A stretch of 64,000 nucleotides of DNA, taken from NCBI GenBank assembly GCA_036346375.1, contig CM070501.1:38274539-38338538 (forward strand). Reading direction: 5' to 3'. Origin of the DNA: Guadua angustifolia (lineage: Eukaryota; Streptophyta; Magnoliopsida; Poales; Poaceae). This document shows positions 1 through 9,982 of this stretch, piece by piece (the first letter of the stretch is position 1; every line of letters starts with the position of its first letter). The notes under the pieces were generated by a model. The model was not told the origin of the DNA. It ran no database searches and saw only the letters and a list, made by a program, of their open reading frames with translations. The position numbers and the translations under genes are program-made.

Positions 1-1
1 G

Positions 2-61
2 CTGGTCACAGTCGAGGTGGGCAGCGACAGCTCCGAGGATGACGACGACTTCGCCGGATGA
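2..61 (+). CDS. C-terminal end of antisense ORF inside the Gypsy element (partial)
   Basis: Frame from base 2 reads an acidic tail containing GSDSSEDDDDFAG and then a TGA stop at 59-61. The host element lies on the minus strand, so this ORF runs antisense to it. The same arrangement, an acidic Ser/Asp-rich C-terminus antisense to the LTRs and just inside the 5' end, occurs in the related element at 36808-37563. Its function is unknown. Antisense ORFs are known in some plant Gypsy lineages, for example gene23 of maize Grande. Only about 19 residues are in the window. Confidence 0.45.
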   Translation: MVTVEVGSDSSEDDDDFAG

Positions 62-1228
62 GCTTTCGGGCGCCTGCATCTTGCTTTCTTCCTCAGGGGG
101 GCGCAATGCATGTACATATTCCATGTTATGAATTTTGGGGATTTTGCTAAATGTTTTGCATTTTTTCTCCGTTGTGAACACTCATCAAACGACCATAGCT
201 CTCAGGGACCACCGGGGTTGCGAAAGCGCAGGTCGGAGTGTTAGTATCTAGAAGAAAACGCAACAGATGCGTGGGGACTTAGGAGCCCAAAAAACGTGTC
301 CTCGAGTGGGATCATGGTCGCTCAAGACGGCACTTCTTCCACACAAGATTACTGCAACCGAGCCGCAGGGCGAGGGCCGAGAGCACTTGGGTCGAGAGGG
401 TTACCGCTATAGGATCCAATGGCCGGTTGGGACGCCAGCCCAAGTGGGTATGCGAGGACGCAGCCCCCGAGCCGCCCGTGAGGACTAGAAACTAGTCGGC
501 ACGAAGTGGCTCAGACCCCTCGAGCGTTAATAGAAACGCGGGGATCAGGATGCAATTTCGAGATATAGACCTCTTGACTCCTTAGCATTCCACACGGCCG
601 GCACAGTGGTTCCGTGTCCGACCAGCCGGTGGTCGGAACGGTCGCGCCCAGTGATTCGGTTGGGCACCAAGTCGACGGGCCCAGCCGATCTAAAGGTATG
701 CAGAAGTCGAAGACGAATGCCCCCAGTCGGATACTGCCGCGCGGGCACTATTGGTCTCCGAGGCCTGCATGATCTAGTCTTGGTTCCCCAGCCTGTGGAC
801 GCCAAGCAAAGGTTGCCGATGCAAGAACGCTCGCCCTCGCAGGGGAAGCGAGGAGGACCGCGCGACCCCTTGGCCAATTGGAAGTGAACCCGACGTGCGC
901 ATAGGGCGCACGCCGGGCGCATATGAAGGCTGGGGCCGACGATGCTCCAGATCGTCCCGGAGTTCGCCGAGCCTGGCCTTTTGGGGGCCTCCGGCTGCTC
1001 GCGTCACCACCAAAGCTTCACGCGGCAAGCTTGAGGAGCGGCGGAGACGAGGACAAAAACCCCCTCCCGGGGGGGAAGTCAAGGAAGGCAAAGCGAGCCC
1101 TGCTCCCGGCGCGAACACGTTGTCGAGTTCGCGCCGTCATTGGTGAAGAAGACCATCGAGGAGGGAAATGGGAATCCGAAGATCACGGAGATGACGCGCA
1201 AAGGTTCCCTACCGCGCGCCAAACCGCT

Positions 1229-2117
1229 TGTTTCAGATAACCGCAAGTAAATTTGTAAGTATAGGGGATCACGCGTCCCCTCTCCTCGAATGGTTAGGCT
1301 AAAGAAGCCTCGGATGAACACTGAATCGGATGGAGGAGTCTCGGATTTATACTGGTTCGGGCTGAATGTCCCTACTTCCAATTCGTGGTGGCGGATCTCG
1401 TTGCTCAGAGTATGGAAGATTACACGCGAGGGCTAAGGATGTGCCCTTAGCGCCGTCTCAACGGTGAAGTCAGAGCCTCGAACTGGTCGCTCGGCCTGGG
1501 AGAGCAAGCGAGGTGGGATATGGAAGAATGAGGGGATTCGCCCCGCTGCCGGGGACCCTGCCTCCCTTTATATAGTCGGAGGGGGCAGGTTACACAAAAA
1601 TTTGGAGAGAAGAGGTAGGGGTATGCTACGCCCTGGAGTCTTGGTCTTCACCCCGTGATCGATAAGTCATTGCTTACCCATACCAAAGTTGGTAGACACA
1701 ATGGATGGTGCTTCATTGAAAGGCGCTGTCGCCTCAGACTTGTTTCGTCAGATGTCGACGCCGTCTATGTTGTGCCTTGGCACCGCTCGGCCGAGCGCGC
1801 TTTCTTCATCAGACTGGCGGGCGAGTGGACGGGTGCTTGACTCAACGGCCCCCTGGCCACCTTGGGGAAGAGCCACCTGCCCCTAGCATGGTTATCGTGT
1901 CCATGGGGCCGGTGACCGGCTTGGTGCCGACCGGTGATGTGGCGGATGCCGTCAAGCTCGAGCTCTTTGGGGCTCGACCTGGCCCTGGTCGGGCTCTGTG
2001 GGGGCGCTCGACCGGCGATCGAGCCTGAGCGCCTGGGGCCTGGTCGAGGCCGAGGGTCCTTCGTGACCCCTTGGGACTAAGGCCGGGCCCAAGATGGTTT
2101 ATTTGGTGATCCAATCA
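1229..2117 (-). repeat. 5' LTR of the minus-strand Gypsy element
   Basis: On the minus strand the segment begins TGATTGG and ends CTGAAACA, giving TG...CA termini. A TATA-like stretch (plus strand ttatata, about 1568-1574) lies in the middle, as expected for an LTR promoter. The PBS follows directly at the 3' side. The length is about 889 bp, close to the 933-bp LTR of the related element at 41288. The left boundary is supported by the PBS. The right boundary rests on the terminal dinucleotide only. Confidence 0.65.
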
Positions 2118-2920
2118 ATATTCAATGATAATCCCATCTTGTGTAGGTATGAAACTCGGTAATACTCTTCAAATTTCGACAAAGATCGCCGATTCGGTTC
2201 TCGAGTCCGGATGACCGAGAGAAATACTACCATATATACTTTGTTGCGGGGTACCCCTGGTATGAGCATTCGTCAATATTCAACTCAAGATAACCCAGTT
2301 GATCAGCTAAATCTTAAATATTTCTGGGTTTTAATCGCAACATAAATTTCAGGTTTTCTATATGCATAGTATAACCTGGAGGAGAATGAATGAAACTTTT
2401 TAACCACACATTAATTACACCCATTAAACTTAGTCATAAGTAGGTATTCTGCACCGTCCTCATTCTTTGTCTCCATATGGGAATGGTTCAGACTAATGTC
2501 TTTAAAAACTTAAGAGAGTGCGACTAGACTCAGGGTATAATATGGCATTCTTCCAATGCCAACCATGAGGGTATCGCTTCTGGCAATAGTCGTAATAATT
2601 CCAATTTACTTAGTATGGTACAAATGTCTTCTAGACAGATTTTCTCCTCTCTTATCGGATTACACTTTGTTCTATATTAGAAGTATGATTTATCAATCAA
2701 ACAATTGTTGCATCAGGAACAAATTATAGAATATAGAACAAACATAGCACAATCAAACAAATATCTAGGAAATATCAATTTATTCAATTTTGAATGATAA
2801 TCGCTCAATAGAAGCATAGACCAAATGTTCATTCAGGAACTAGGCTAAACTGATAAGGAGACTTATAACTTATAAGGAATATGTGACATCGACTAACAAA
2901 GCGAAGGAATACTTAGGAAG
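2118..2920. other. AT-rich intergenic or decayed transposon sequence
   Basis: No open reading frame of useful length, RNA gene or clean terminal repeat is visible. It probably belongs to the decayed Copia element whose gag remnant follows on the minus strand. Confidence 0.4.
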
Positions 2921-3664
2921 CTAATCCAGGTCTCCATATGAGTCATATATGTCCTTCTGGGACTCCTCAAACTTTATAATTTCAAGAACCATATTATCAC
3001 ACTTCTCAACACCCATGTCAACAACAGGTTGAACAGTAAAGTATAATTCAACATTTGTTTACCCCGGGTCTTATTGATTTTTCTAGTGGATTTTGTGTAA
3101 AGGCCTACCACATGCTTCGGGATGCAATAGTTGCATGACCAATGATCAATGTGTTCATACCTAAAACAGAGTTATTCAGGGTTTGTAACCTTACTTTTGG
3201 AAGTCCCTGACTCTTTACCTTTACTTATCCCATTATGAATTGCTCTTCCCCTAATTTCCTTTATTTCTTTTTGCCCTTTCTGCGGCAATGGCTATTGCTA
3301 GCTCACTGAGCATTTGCATGTGCTTCGGGCACTGCAAGACTTTCATTAGAAAGTACGTGATGATTCTTCACCAGGAGTTCATCGTGTTTTTCTGCTTCTA
3401 GCAAATGCATATAAGCTCGAAATACTTCTGGTATTGAGCATGGCGATACTATTACAGCAGTATCTTCATATTAGGGTGGTTCCATTTGTGTTGTGCTTCT
3501 AGCAACAGGATGAATCTTTGTTGGTTATATATTTTTCCTTCAAGGAATTCAAAAATACCAGCTAGTCACTTCCATTGACTATTTGGCCTTCAGGTCCATA
3601 TGAAGATGGTGCCTCAGGAGGTGCAGAGCTGTATATCTGACGGCTACGAAAAGAGTAGGGGTAC
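2921..3664 (-). pseudogene. Decayed Copia gag remnant
   Basis: Minus-strand translation, over several frames, shows the signature of a grass Copia Gag. In order these are: a helical stretch reading LLEAEKHDELLVKNHHV, a basic Gly/Arg/Ser/Lys linker, a degenerate CCHC zinc-knuckle ending HWSCNYCIPKHVVGLYTKS (canonical form HWSRTCRTPKHLVELYQ), and a C-terminal tail ending in a TAG stop at 2921-2923. Several stops and frame changes break it. More upstream gag-like sequence resumes after the solo LTR at about 7107. Gag packages element RNA; this copy cannot. Confidence 0.7.
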
Positions 3665-4197
3665 CAGCTTGAAAGTGTATCTAGCTACTTATGTTATTTT
3701 GGTGATTAATGACAAACACATATAATGACAATCTATGAAATTGAGTAAATGCTTAACTTAGTGCTTAACAAATGACAAACCTCTAATATGATTATATTGC
3801 TATTAGTCTCATCTATTTAGAGGAAAATCAAGTAGGATAGTTAAGCAAAGATAAGGTATGCAATTTTGGTATCTCTTCTATATTTGTTATTGCATTCCAT
3901 TTGTGCAAATGCATAGTGAACTCCAAGTAGCATGTTGATTATATATATGCACATTGGTCCATGTCATATTTATTTGTGCATATATATTCATTTGAGTTCA
4001 TTATGTGTTTTGTTTTTAGTATGCATGTATTAACTAGAGTTAAACTTTATATTGCTATAGATTGACTTGGTGCATGCATGTTTTAGTTGTATATCTTCTC
4101 ATGCAATTCTCTTAGTGAAGTTTAATCAAGTGTTGGATCACATATTTACTCTTATTCCAAATATTAGTTGCACATGTACAATTCGTGTATATTCTAT

Positions 4198-5111
4198 TGT
4201 CGGCGTACTTTGCGCTAGGGTACCCTCTCCGCCGCACAAAAGTGCGCGTGGCCCACGTGGCGGCTTGGCAGGCGGGCCTAGCGTAAGTAAGGGCGAAAGC
4301 ACGCCCGCCGGCCAGTCTGGCCGCCCACGTGGCGCCCGCGCGAGCAGCGGGCGAGACGCTCGCCGCCCAAGATCAAACCACGTGGCGGTGGCGGGCGGGC
4401 GGGCGAGCACGCCCGCCCGGCCAGTGCCGCCCACGCGGCGCCCGGGCGAAGCAAGTGGCGAGGACGCTGCGCGCCCGCAGTAGGCTGCCAAGGTGGGAAG
4501 TGGTGGGCCTCGAAGCCTCCTTATCCTATCGTACTATGTCAGAGGCGGGTCTGCTGTGTCAGGTCCGTTGATTACAAAGTATCCTGCTACAAGCCCATTC
4601 CTCTGACGCCTATCGCCTACCCGTCGCAAAGGGGTCCCATCCCGGGCGGGCCGGGCGAAGCCATGCGTCGACATTTAATGAGGCTGGAGGAACAGGACAG
4701 CACGGGAAGGAGTAATAAATGTATGAAGATCAGCATGATGACCCTCCTTTTACCTACCCCCGTTAGCCTGGCCTATATAAGGGCCCTCTGGTGCATGGGG
4801 AATGGGGGGTCGACGGACAACCAAGAGTTCAAGCAGTAGAGCCTAAGGAAGAACTTGTAACTCCAAAGCTCTGTACTAGCTCCAAATATTCCATAAGAAA
4901 TCTAACAGGACGTAAGGCTATTACCCTGGCTGAGAGGGGGGCCTGAACCTGGGTAAAATCTGTGTGTCATCTTAGTTCATAGGCTCCGGAGTCCTTCGGG
5001 TGGGAGTCATTAGGGTTTTCACTCGCTAGGGGTTGCCAGCCGCGAAGACGCCCTCCTACTGAACCAAACCCGGTCTGTAGACTCGGGCCTGTCAGGTGGA
5101 ATACGCCGACA
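4198..5111 (+). mobile_element. Solo LTR of a Gypsy element (TGTCGGCGTA family)
   Basis: Begins TGTCGGCGTA and ends with its inverted complement TACGCCGACA, flanked by a perfect TSD TCTAT (4193-4197 and 5112-5116). A TATA box (ctatataa, about 4773) and the grass LTR downstream motif GCCTGAACCTGGGTAAA (about 4943) mark U3/R/U5 order in plus orientation. It is nested inside the Copia solo LTR. The first 250 bp are very GC-rich and hold three CACGTGGC boxes at 4254, 4326 and 4379. A second member of the family lies at 34819-35966. Confidence 0.93.
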
Positions 5112-6510
5112 TCTATCATGTGCTTCATTTAAGTAAAGACTGTGATCCTTGCCATGATTTAATTAATTCATCATATCGGCAATTATCTCTCTAGTGCATA
5201 TAGATCAATTACATATTCATCATGATGCATTTAGTAGAGAATATTTCTTATGTTAATTGTTTCCATTTATGTTGTGCTTCTCTATATGAAACACTTGTGG
5301 TAATCAACTGCTCACAAATATCAATTTATTCATATCTATTGAGTTTTTGGGATGAGTGGTTTGGAAAGAATTAGGTCCCGTGTGTGTATGACGACCAAGG
5401 TATCCTGGAGGATGATCATTAAGCCGAGGTCAACAAGACGGCGGTGCCACCAAGAGTTGAGGACTAAGTCAAGATCGACTTGGCGTGGAGATCGTCGGAG
5501 AGGATGATCAAGTCAAGGTTGATAGGATGAGAGTCTCATGAGGTGAATCGAGTCAAGTTGGACAAGGCGAAGATGTCATCAATTATATGATGAAGGTCTT
5601 TATGCACCTACAGTAAGAAAGAAGACGGCAAGTGACTATTTCTAGATTTGTATTATCTTTGATTTAATTTGAGTCTAAGGATTGCCGTACTATTAAGAGG
5701 GATGCGACGTCGAATGACTTTTAGATGTGTCAAGTGCTCAAGTGATCCATCCTTGTGAAACTTAGAGAGAAAGTGGTGTTGGTGGTGCCGGAAAGTGAGA
5801 ATTGTAGGTCTCTCTTGGATTCTTTGTGATATCTGGATTTATCCTTTGATATTTGGATAGTGAGACCTTGTTAGTTGTGTAGCCCTTGTTTTTAGATTTC
5901 AATAGAGTCCAAAATCACTGAAATCGGAGTTCGGAATCAAAAGTTATGCTCGTTTTCGTCGGGCTGCTTAGTGCTAGTTCGGACTATCCGATGTTGGTTC
6001 GGACCATCCGAAGTGAATTCTCTGTTACTTCGAATTTGACGCATTCGGACTATCCGAACTTGAGCTCGGACTGTCCAAACTGACTCGAACGTTGAGCAAA
6101 ACGGCTAGTTTTTGGTGGGCTCTATTTATAGCCCCACCCTTCCCCATTTTTGGGGGGCTCTTACCCTGTTGATTAGAGGTGTCATACCCTTGTTCTTGAG
6201 CCCCCAATACACCCCTCTACCCTTAGATCTAAGTGATTCCCTTTGTGAGAAGGGTTGGGAAGAGTTTGAGGAGTGAGGTGTTAGGATTGAGTTGGAAGAG
6301 GTGTATGTTGAGGAAGAGTTGATCTTTGAGCACTTGATTTCATCTTCAATCTTGTTCTTCGTGAGCATTTGTTACTCTTGGAGGTTGAGGACTCCTAGAC
6401 GGCTAGGAGGTCACTTACGAGCCACCGAAGCTTTGTGTGGTTGGCCGTAGGAGTTTGTGAAGGCCGATTCCGCCTCCGCAAGGGAAGGAATCAAAGAAGT
6501 GAAGTTCGGC

Positions 6511-6662
6511 GAGTGCATTTGTGTAACACCGGGTGGAAGAGGGTTGAAAGAGACCCCCGACTCAAGTGTGACCGAGCCGCACCGGCGAGTGCATTTGTGC
6601 AACACCGGGAGGAAAAGGGTTGAAAGAGACCCCGGCTCAAGTGTGACCGAGCCACCTCAATG
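6511..6662 (+). repeat. Two-copy 76-bp tandem repeat in the Copia solo LTR
   Basis: Two adjacent copies begin GAGTGCATTTGTG at 6511 and 6587 and share GGGTTGAAAGAGACCCC and CAAGTGTGACCGAGCC. Small differences between copies (for example GGGTGGAAGAGGG against GGGAGGAAAAGGG) show that the duplication is not recent. Confidence 0.85.
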
Positions 6663-7106
6663 GAGACGTAGGATCCCCTCAAGGATCCGAACTTCGGGTG
6701 AAAAATCTTCGTTTCCAAGTTTGCTTCTTACTCTTGCTTTAGTATTTGATTTTGAATCTTGAAATTGCTCGATCTACTTTTCTATTAAGTTTTTCGCTAG
6801 ATCTGTACTTGATTAAAGTATTCTAGACTAACTAGCTTAATTTGGTGTGTTTAATATCCCCAAATAGCCTAGATATATTTTTGCGAGCTGTGTGCTCTGG
6901 AGCATTCGGAATATCCGAACTCACCTCGGACTATCCGAATAGAACTTCGGAATATCCAAATAATACCCCGGACTATCCGAATCACTCGGACAGTCCGAAG
7001 TATATTTCGGATACTCCGAACTGTTAATTTTCGCTGCGATTTAGTTTTAAATTTTAATTCGCCTATTCACCCCCCTCTAGGCGACATCCCCTGTCCTTTC
7101 ACAGCT

Positions 7107-8000
7107 TCAGGCTGGGAAAATAGTAGCTCCAAAAGATAGAGCTATCAGATTAATCTTAGTATTGATTGCCCGGGTAAGGTATTTGTTGCCATTCAAGGCA
7201 AGTTTGATAAGTTCCCTTTTTACGATGTCCAACATATCCTATTTTTATTTATGCAAAATGACATTTACAACTGGTAAAATCATATATTGCATGCTCACTC
7301 TTCAATCAGTAAAACTTGGTCTATATCTATTCAGTAGATAATTATCACAGATTTTTCAGGATTTCCCTAGCGTTTTTATATTAATTTTTTTCTCTGCTAA
7401 TTATTAAGCAATTTTCAGAATTACTAATTAATAGAAAGATAAATTTCAACGTAAAATAAACCTGGCATAATGCTAATTACATCTTATGTGACTCTTGCTG
7501 GTTGGGTATGAAATCATGTAATGAATACTTCCGTCAACATGACTCTTGGCCAGGTCAACCCGCCCTGAGGGCTCACATGAGGGAGGGAGCACTTCCCGAT
7601 TCCAGGTGCTAATTAAGAAACCTAACCTCATGTGTATTTTCCTTAGACACCAATTATCATGTATCCGTTCCTTCAAAACTGAAATCAAAGGCCTAACCAC
7701 TTATGCCCTCAAGCCTAAAACCTGATTTGATAGCTCGATTGTTTCCATAATTTTCTAGCATTTCTGTTAATTACTAAGTAATTTTCAGAATTACTTAAAT
7801 AACAGAACATAAATTTCATCACATATAAATCATAGCATAAAGTAAGAAAAATAATCCATAGAATGAACTTCCAAAGATGATCTAAATACTAATTTGTCAA
7901 ATTTTTACGGAGGTCCATAACCTAGAAAATCTAAATTCTAGGATTTATCACCAAATTTTAGAATATATATGTTTTAATGGGTGGCCGTACAGCCCATTGG
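7107..8000. other. AT-rich remnant with a 367-bp-spaced direct repeat
   Basis: The first part continues the decayed Copia gag on the minus strand. A segment at about 7396-7475 (core TAAGCAATTTTCAGAATTACT) recurs in diverged form at about 7763-7842 (core TAAGTAATTTTCAGAATTACT), which suggests an old duplication of about 75 bp or two LTR remnants. No gene is seen. Confidence 0.5.
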
Positions 8001-9356
8001 TCGCTTAGCCACTGGCCCAAAATTTCCACTCAGCCATATGACCTATTAGCCCACTCGGTAATTGGTGCCTTATGGCCTGCACAGCCATCCAGCAGATCAG
8101 CATGGGCATTCGGGTTACCGCATGCAACATTTGGGTTCTAGCGGCGGCGCGGCCAGATGCATGCATATGCATGGGCACGGGAAGACCAGTAGACGAGGAG
8201 CAGCCAATGGCGGGGCCGGTCACTGCCAGCGAACTCGGATCGACCAACATCGCTGCGGGCGTGGAGCGGCTTCGGGCCGAGGAATAGCATGGCAACGCCG
8301 GACTGGTGTCGCGCACTAGGTGCGGGCGGAACAGCCTGTTGCAGCAGGTGCTGGCCATGGTTGCCGTGCGGTTGCCGTTGCGCACGGCGCGCTTCTGGCG
8401 GCCGAGCCTAGCGCAAGCGCAGGCCTTTGTCACCCCCGAGACGGGCGCCGCCGAATCGGGTGTGGTGCGGTTTCACGTGGCGCCATCGCCGGTGAGCAAG
8501 GGCACGGGACGGCGTAGCCGCTGTTGGCGACGCGCATGACAGGAAGGCGAGGCCGCAGCTGGCGGCTCCGGGGCCGGAAGGCGAGGACGGACGACAGGCC
8601 TTCGACAGGCGCACGCGCGACGGCCAAGCCACCAAGAGCGACGACGGCCGGCACAACATCGGTCGGCGCCAAGGCGGCGGACTGCAACAGCGGCCGAGGC
8701 ATCTGCGACTTCGGGCGCGTCAGCGAAGCGCGGCGCGGGCCTGTGCCGGAGTTGCTGGGTTGTGGATTCTTGCGAGGCCAGCATGGCGCCAGAGGATGGG
8801 GTGAAAAACCGATCAATCGCAAAAAATCCCCAAAGTTCTGATCTACTGAAATTTATGTGTAGAATTTCCGATCTACTATTCAATTTCAATTACGATTCAA
8901 TAAATCATACTAATTTAATACCTTGATTTGGCCTGGAGGAAATTCTGTAGACTATCGCATAGGATAGAGTCGCGTAGGACTTTTTCAGCAATCCGAGTGG
9001 GGTGCCGGCGTAATGGCGAGTTGATTGCAGATCGGATCGGGCGATCAATCGCCGGTAGTAGATCGTTCGTTGTAGTCGACGATCCTCCCTCTTGTGGTAG
9101 AGACTCGTGCTGATAACGTGTTATAAAACGTAGTCGTTCACGCGCGATCATTCACAGAATTCGCCGTCGCAATCACAGGAGCAAAAACAAAGGGACACAC
9201 GATATATGGTGGAATTCTCTCTCGTTTTATTGATTGATTGAATACTATAGAGGATGCCCAATATATATAGGAGGGGAGAGAAGAGTTCGGATTCGCCCAC
9301 ACAGATAAGAGATAGAGTCCTAACGAAATACAGTTGGACTTCCTTATTTCATAACA
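8001..9356 (-). mobile_element. Copia-type element fragment with 238-bp 5' LTR (minus orientation)
   Basis: On the minus strand an LTR (9356 to 9119) starts TGTTATG and ends ATAACA. It holds a TATA-like CTATATATAT stretch and is followed by the Copia-type PBS TTATCAGCACGAG (about 9104-9116). The GC-rich interior (8050-8800) gives only short overlapping frames and no integrase or reverse transcriptase motif, so the copy is truncated or non-autonomous. The far LTR and the TSD partner (expected ATGCT) were not found to the left. Confidence 0.65.
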
Positions 9357-9372
9357 ATGCTCATGCTTATTA

Positions 9373-9560
9373 CTCCCTCCGGTTCATAAAAACTTATTGG
9401 CTCGGGATACATAGTTAAACTTTTAAAACTTTAGCTATTAATATCTTTTAAAATATTTAGATTGGATGCATAAAAATCATACGTTTAGATTCGCCTCGAA
9501 ACATGCTTTTATGATATTATAATTTTATTATATTTTTTTATATATTACAATAGAAATTAG
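9373..9560 (+). mobile_element. Stowaway/Tc1-Mariner-type MITE, truncated
   Basis: Starts after TA with CTCCCTCCGGTTCATAAAAACTT, the hallmark grass Stowaway terminus, and is AT-rich inside. The complementary right terminus (GGGAG then TA) is missing, so the right boundary is approximate. It lies about 0.4 kb downstream of the stop codon of the zeta-toxin-fold gene. Confidence 0.55.
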
Positions 9561-9982
9561 TTGTGATCGATCTCCTTGTACCAGCAATATAATATGTTGT
9601 GTACGTAAACTCGATTTATACTCAGGATATTAACACAACACAAAGAGAAGGAGATTAATTGGATATCTCTTATTCGGCTTACAACTCATCTTACAAAAGA
9701 TTAACCAACTTAATTAAACACAACTAGTTTAGCAAATTTACCAAGCTAGCACATGTGCCATCACTCGTCCCTTGGTGATGGTCTAATGGACGTGGCATGC
9801 ATCGACTAGCCAACGTCGATCCATCAAACAATTAATACCATTGGTGGAAAACAAAGATCAGCTGGTACACGCAAGAGATCGATCGATTCCTACGTTACCA
9901 CGCGACACGAACGGATCGAACATACGTACAGGGAAGGCCCCGGCCCGCAGGATCCAACAAGAAATTTACCAGCCGCATGCGG

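Larger units (their letters stand above)
1..2117 (-). mobile_element. Gypsy LTR retrotransposon, 5' part (minus orientation), cut by window edge
   Basis: Read on the minus strand, this is a 5' LTR (2117 to 1229) followed by a primer-binding site and the start of the internal region, which runs off the left edge. The PBS is a TTTGGCGCGCGG-type stretch at about 1208-1226. The segment at about 1080-1460 is clearly homologous, in opposite orientation, to 36120-36530 in the big Gypsy element further right: both share the LTR end, the PBS and a downstream leader with a two-exon-like reading. No pol domain is visible. The GC-rich ORFs here are not convincing genes, except the antisense tail listed separately. 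It is a Ty3/Gypsy, probably non-autonomous element. The TSD cannot be checked because the other end is outside the window. Confidence 0.75.
3670..7101 (+). mobile_element. Solo LTR, SIRE-like Copia type, with nested second solo LTR
   Basis: Starts TGAAAG and ends CTTTCA (6-bp inverted termini), flanked by a perfect 5-bp TSD CAGCT (3665-3669 and 7102-7106). The opening resembles grass SIRE-type LTRs (TTTTGGTGATTAATGACAA). The end carries the typical CACCCCCCTCTAGGCGACAT motif that precedes the PBS in complete copies. No internal region or second LTR is present, so it is a recombination product. Without the 914-bp nested LTR and its TSD it is about 2.5 kb. It interrupts the Copia gag remnant. 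It contains a 76-bp tandem repeat and two clusters of TCGGACTATCCGAA-like palindromes. Confidence 0.85.

Noticed and set aside
8005..8889. Several GC-rich ORFs of 70-142 codons on both strands
   Set aside because: They lie inside the Copia-type element, overlap in many frames and contain no Gag or Pol motif.
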